This document shows positions 59,725 to 64,000 of a stretch of DNA of 64,000 bases, piece by piece. A model generated the notes under the pieces. It did no database searches and was not told the origin of the DNA. It saw only the letters and a program-made list of their open reading frames with translations. How positions within the stretch are numbered: position 1 is the first letter of the stretch; every line of letters begins with the position of its first letter. Source of the DNA: Gordionus sp. m RMFG-2023. Taxonomy: Eukaryota; Nematomorpha; Gordioida; Chordodea; Parachordodidae. A program made the position numbers and the translations under genes. The stretch spans positions 40,380,569 through 40,444,568 of the forward strand of contig NC_088776.1 in assembly GCF_954871325.1 (NCBI RefSeq), written 5' to 3'.

Positions 59725-59921
59725 CAATGTTGTTAAACGGTTCGTTTTGAGCCGATTTTTAAAAACAGCTAACTCAGTACTTTAGCCAGAAAAATATTGT
59801 CTAATCCTTGAGATTTCGATAATATATGTCTAGACCTTTCTTCCTTCTACGAACAAAATTTCCAGACTGCGTAATATTTTTCTGGGTGATTGAAAAACGA
59901 GCCGTTTAACAGCACACACTA
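59725..59921. mobile_element. Palindromic hAT MITE E, copy 4
   Basis: The left end CAATGTTGTTAAACGG and right arm CGAGCCGTTTAACAGC are flanked by GTTCCTAG and GTTCTTAG (7 of 8). Shorter than the other copies because part of the right arm is missing. Confidence 0.78.
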
Positions 59922-60396
59922 GTTCTTAGGGTTTTACAAAAATCTTTAATTATGCATTTAAATTATTATCTTTTTCGCCCAAAATTTTGAGAAATTCTTT
60001 TTAAATGAACAACAAAATTTAACATTTTTTTATGCATAATAAATCACTAAAGATTGACACTTATAAAAAATAAAGATTTTTTTATAAAAAAACAATTTGA
60101 CAATCATTCTTTGGCAAAATTTGATGAAAAATCCTGCTGAAGGATTGATTCTTTAAAAAAGTCTCTTTTTTTTGAGTTTTCAGATATGAGCATTTTATGA
60201 AAAACCCTGGTTAGTTCTGATAAATAAAAAAAAAAGAAGAAAATTGCAATTATTATTAAAAAGGTTTCAATATCAATTTAAATTCAAATTTTTTTTAAAA
60301 TTTTAAAATAATATTATTTATGTTTGGATGGATAATTATTTTTGATTGGTTTTTTTTGTTCTTTTTCTTATAATTGTTTTTTTTATTGATTCTTAT

Positions 60397-60617
60397 TAGT
60401 TTTGTTAAACGGCTCGATTTGATTAAAAAACGGCTAATTCAATATTTTAGCCAGAAAAATATTATTTAAGCCTCGAGATTTAGTTAATAGATGTTCAGTT
60501 CAACCCTTTATGCCACCTGTGAGCAATATCCTAAGGGTTGCATAAATAATTTTTTTAATAAAATATCTGCTAGCCGTTTTTAAAAATCGGCTCAAAATGA
60601 GCCGTTTAACAACACTA
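60397..60617. mobile_element. Palindromic hAT MITE E, copy 5
   Basis: Ends TAGTTTTGTTAAACGGCTC and TAGTGTTGTTAAACGGCTC (right end complemented) are flanked by ATTCTTAT and GTTCTTAT (7 of 8). 221 bp, arms as in copy 1. Confidence 0.85.
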
Positions 60618-60907
60618 GTTCTTATCAAGTTAAATTTTAGTATCTTTACCAATTAATTATCATTTTAAAATAATTTTTTTTCTTCATAAGATAATGATAA
60701 TATTCAAAGTTAAGTGAGAAAAAAAAAATAATAGTCTTATAAAATTTAAACCCTTTTTTAAAAAAATAAATTAAAATAATTTAAAAATATTCTTATTTGT
60801 AAAAAAAAAATTTTTTTTTCCAGTTGTAGTGTAAGTGCGCCATGTTCCGTCCAGTTGCGGGCGATGATCTAATATTAGATTAAATGAAGAAGAATTTTTT
60901 TATTTAT

Positions 60908-61536
60908 CGGGGTTGTGTATTTGACGGTCAAATATGATTCGGTCAAATGACCGATATTTGACCGATTAAATATGGTCATTGAAATAAATGTTTTTTAAGA
61001 CAATTTACTCCTTTTTTTATATATATAATAGCAAACTGAATCTATAATATTAATTTTATAATATTTTTTAAATTCACTGTCATTTAATAACTAATTTCAC
61101 TCTCCTTGACAGAGTCTTGTTCTTATTCATATTCAACAATATTATCATTTTCTTCAATATTTTTAATCACTAACTTGTAGGAAGGATAGTTTCTTAAGGA
61201 AGTTACTCATGCCGCTCTTACTTCTGAAATTTATTATCAATTGAAATATTTTGATCATCACCACCTTGTAAAATGCCTAATTCTTGTATTACATCACCTA
61301 CTTCATTAAATTCACTTCTAGTAAGATACTCCACTTGGGGACCCAATGAATAAGCAGAATTGTGATCACATGTATTTATATCGTTTTTTTCAATTTTTAT
61401 CAAAAATATTTTTAATTTTTTTTCTTCAGATTTTTTAGAGTATTTGACCGTATTTGACCAGGTCAAATCCTCTTCCATCAATTGACCGGTCAGTTGACTG
61501 AATTTGACCGGTCAATTAACCGATTTGCCAACCCTG
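60908..61536 (-). mobile_element. hAT element N2
   Basis: Right end (complement) CAGGGTTGGCAAATCGG and left end CGGGGTTGTGTATTTGACGG match N1 in inverted orientation, with TTGACCGGTCAA motifs. An open minus-strand frame (61,481-61,218) contains EYLTRSEFNEVGDVIQELGI, which is also present, degraded, in N1. Flanks TTATTTAT and AATATTAT give only weak support for a duplication. Confidence 0.72.
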
Positions 61537-62104
61537 AATATTATACTTTTAAAACTTAAATAATAAAGACTAAAGAGTACATAAATTTTCGGTTTACCTC
61601 GGGCATTTATAGTTATATCTCTCTTACCTTTTAATTTAACCTGCCCTAACCTCGTTCAAAAAATATTTATTTTTACACAAATTATTAATCATTTCCATGA
61701 AGTTTTTAGAAATATATCAAATCATTGCCTTCAAAAATAGTTGGCCATTTTTTCAATTTTGTTTCTTTTGCTGATAATTTTTAGAATATAAAATATTTTG
61801 TGTTCTATGCACAAACTTGATATTTGTCATTAGTTGGCATAAATAATAGCATATCTTTTTTATATTATCTAAAAAACCAGGAGCTATAGCCAATTTTATA
61901 AAAATCGGTTCGACTAACCCCAGTCTCCCCTACCTTATAATGTGATAAATTGGTCCAGCAAGGAAATTGGTATAAATATTGGTTGTTAATTTTTTTTTTA
62001 TTGATTTTGTAAAAAAAATTTGAAGAAATAATTAATATGATCAACATTCAAAATCATTTCTATTTAATCATCCTTTTTTTTATAATAATAAATTTATAAT
62101 AAAT

Positions 62105-62228
62105 TGCAACTGTATTAGATACGCGCCGAATTGTCGCCGCGCCGAATTGACGTTGCGCCGAGTTGTCGCCGCGCTGAATTGACGATGCGCCGAATTGACG
62201 CCGCGCCGAGTTTTTTGCGCCGAATTGA
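62105..62228 (-). repeat. GGCGC array, right tip of J
   Basis: Eight or so units of CGCCGAATTG with ACGTTG, TCGCCG or ACGATG spacers, complementary to the left array and longer than it. Confidence 0.87.
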
Positions 62229-62246
62229 CATGGAACCTTATACAAT

Positions 62247-63786
62247 AGTCTCAAAATTTTTATATTTTCATTATTTTTTTGTGACAAAAATATAGGAAGG
62301 TCTACTTTGGTTTAGCTAGTTACATAAGACTCATTCATCAAGATACAGATTTTATGAGGGTATTTACAAATTCTTTTATATGTGACACAGTCTTTCTCTA
62401 CCACATCAATCCCACGATTAATATTTCAAAAATAACTACCTTTCGTCATGTATTATAAAATTATTTTAAAATTCATATTCCTAGCCCTTGAGTCATATAG
62501 TTGTTTCCCCTTACAAATATGATCATTTTTGGTGAGCAACATGATTAGAAAAGTACTATTATAAAATAATACTCAAGTATTACACTAAAGGGCAAAGTTT
62601 AAAACGAGGATTACATTTTCCTTTTATTTATTAAAGCATATAAATTTATATAGGGGTGTTTTTGTCAGATGTTTTTTTTCTATGGTTATTTTTAGCCAGT
62701 CTTTGTTCAAATCAGTGATTCTTTTAAAATTTTACACTTCAGTTATATATTTAACAAACAAACCTATTGGTTTAGACGATATGATATGGCAATGCTCTAC
62801 TTTTTCCTTCACATATTCAATAAATAAAAAAATCATTTTTTAAAAAACTTTTTATAATGAAATTTATTTTTTAAGGATATTTATTCTATATGTAAATTAG
62901 ATATAAAAAAATATGACCTAAAGGGATCTATTAAAATAAGATAATACTTGCTATACCATTTCCTATTTTAACTTAAGAAACGGACTGCGGAGAATATAAT
63001 CAGGGTCTTGTATACATATCTATAAATGATTCAACCCTCTCACTTTTAACCTCCTACCAAATATAAATAATTTTAAAAAAAAATACCTTTCATCCCTTTC
63101 CAATTTTTCAAATAATGATAATTATTTCATAACTAACTATCCCCCCTCTAATTTCAATGATGCTCCTCTAATGAGTTCGCAGTTCAAGTTACGATATTTG
63201 GTTGTATTAATTTTGTTATATAGCTTTAAAATTCCTTAAGGTTATTAATTATTTAAATATGGAATTTGGTTAACTTTTTTTAATATACTATATTCTCATT
63301 TGATTTGACAACAATGTAAATGAGCTTGGGTGGCTTCATGTCATGTCATGAAAAACTAAAATTAAAATACATCATTTTTTTTGGTTATATTTTTTTAAAA
63401 ATTATTTTTTTTTACGGCATTAAAATAATCTAAATTTTTTTTGTTAAACAATAGCTCAACCTTTTCGCGGCTTGATGAAAATAATTAGCTATCCTAATTG
63501 TTTTAAATTTTACCATAACTAATCCATCTCATTTTGATATAACATTTTCCAAAGTTGCCGCAAGTTATGTCATCTGTCGGAAAAGTTTCCAAGATTAATT
63601 TTCTTTTGGCTAAAATATCGAGTTAGCTTTTTATCTTTATCCTCATATTTTATAATAAGGAAAAAAGTTGATTTTATAAATAATGATAATTTCATGTAAT
63701 TTTTTTATTATAATTGCTTTCTTTAGATTCTTTGTTCAATCTTAATTTGATAATTTTTGAAATTCTAATAACTTTTGGTTCATACT
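62247..63786. other. A+T-rich right flank
   Basis: 63,605-63,630 has GGCTAAAATATCGAGTTAGC, a scrap of MITE E. No gene, RNA or complete element was recognised. Confidence 0.45.
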
Positions 63787-64000
63787 CAGGGTTGCCAGGT
63801 CAAAATTTTCAAATTGAGGGAGATGTGGGAGAAACATGAAAATTGCGGTAGAAATATAAAAATTGCTAAAAAAAAATTTTTTGATGGCGGCCTTCGGCCG
63901 GGATTTTGAATTGATTTAATTATCTACCTATTTTTTTTATAATTAGTTATATAAATACAAAGTCGGTAACTATTTTTCAAATACAATAAAATCTTGATTT
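63787..64000. mobile_element. Left end of a third D-family hAT, cut by window edge
   Basis: CAGGGTTGCCAGGTCAAAAT followed by GGGAGAAACATGAAAATTGC and AAATTGCTAAAAAAA matches D and D2. The CGGCCTTCGGCCG motif inside corresponds to GGCCGAAGGCCC in D. Confidence 0.8.

Larger units (their letters stand above)
58613..61930. mobile_element. Mariner-like element H2 in the centre of J
   Basis: Inverted ends GGGGAGACTGGGGTTAGTCG (identical at both ends for 20 bases, then about 80 bp of weaker match through AGCTCCTG and TTTAGATAATATAAAAAAGA) are flanked by TA (58,611-58,612 and 61,931-61,932). Interior 3.3 kb, no transposase seen. It contains two E copies and N2. A diverged direct repeat of about 110-170 bp (GTGTATGGTTTAGCAAGCCC...) lies at about 59,095-59,210 and 59,530-59,700. 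Confidence 0.75.
58311..62237. mobile_element. Palindromic MULE-like element J, split by H2
   Basis: Tips GGTATCACGTCAATTCGGCG and GGTTCCATGTCAATTCGGCG (right end complemented) are flanked by TTATATAAT (58,302-58,310) and TTATACAAT (62,238-62,246), a 9-bp duplication with one mismatch. The two arms (58,311-58,612 and 61,931-62,237) are inverted copies along their whole length, starting with AATTCGGCGC arrays, then CGTATCTAATACAG..., and ending ATTATAAGGTA. Without H2, J would be a roughly 610-bp near-perfect palindrome. No coding. Confidence 0.82.

Noticed and set aside
54625-62237. One single 7.6-kb element from tip L to the right tip of J
   Set aside because: The outer flanks (GTTTAATTT and TTATACAAT) do not match, whereas J alone has a 9-bp duplication.

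Overview
The window reads as nuclear DNA of an invertebrate animal. It is very A+T-rich, has no bacterial-style operons, and contains two intron-split host genes on the minus strand. The rest is mostly old DNA transposons, many nested in one another. I cannot name the species. The genome type (A+T-rich, hAT-dominated, a MULE, animal-type decarboxylase) would fit several invertebrate groups.

Host gene 1 (left edge to 18,407, minus) encodes a GDA1/CD39-family nucleoside phosphatase, closest to the Golgi/lysosomal ENTPD4/7 type. Three exons are visible: 18,407-18,026, 3,481-3,164 and 726-450. They join in frame at GT-AG sites and carry apyrase regions 1 to 4. The C-terminal exons lie off the left edge. 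Its first intron (14.5 kb) holds a mariner-like MITE, hAT elements, an LTR-type (TRIM-like) fossil, pogo relics and an inverted-duplicated hAT.

Host gene 2 (54,254 to 48,207, minus) encodes a PLP-dependent aromatic-L-amino-acid decarboxylase family enzyme. Nine exons with matching phases give 353 residues from the start codon to just past the catalytic tyrosine loop. The remaining C-terminal quarter was not found.

Region by region: 1-18.4 kb is the ENTPD-like gene and its loaded introns. 19-25 kb holds a tRNA-type SINE, nested hAT elements (G containing F1), hAT element D and two copies of a palindromic 220-bp MITE (E). 27-30 kb is hAT element B1 nested in A1. 31.6-33.3 kb is a less A+T-rich stretch that I could not assign. 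34.9-47.6 kb is a candidate composite of about 12.7 kb that holds hAT/ZMYM relics, a 5.6-kb element with CG-rich arrays at both ends (M), and another B copy. 48.2-54.3 kb is the decarboxylase gene. 54.6-62.2 kb holds a CG-rich array end (L), a hAT, a broken FLYWCH-MULE transposase gene, and a palindromic element (J) whose exact centre was hit by a mariner-like element (H2).

The most unusual structures are the elements whose ends are arrays of short CG-rich units (GCGAATGCATTATC-like or AATTCGGCGC-like) with 9-bp target duplications, a MULE hallmark, in an otherwise A+T-rich genome, and the centre-of-palindrome insertion. All calls were made by eye, with no database search.
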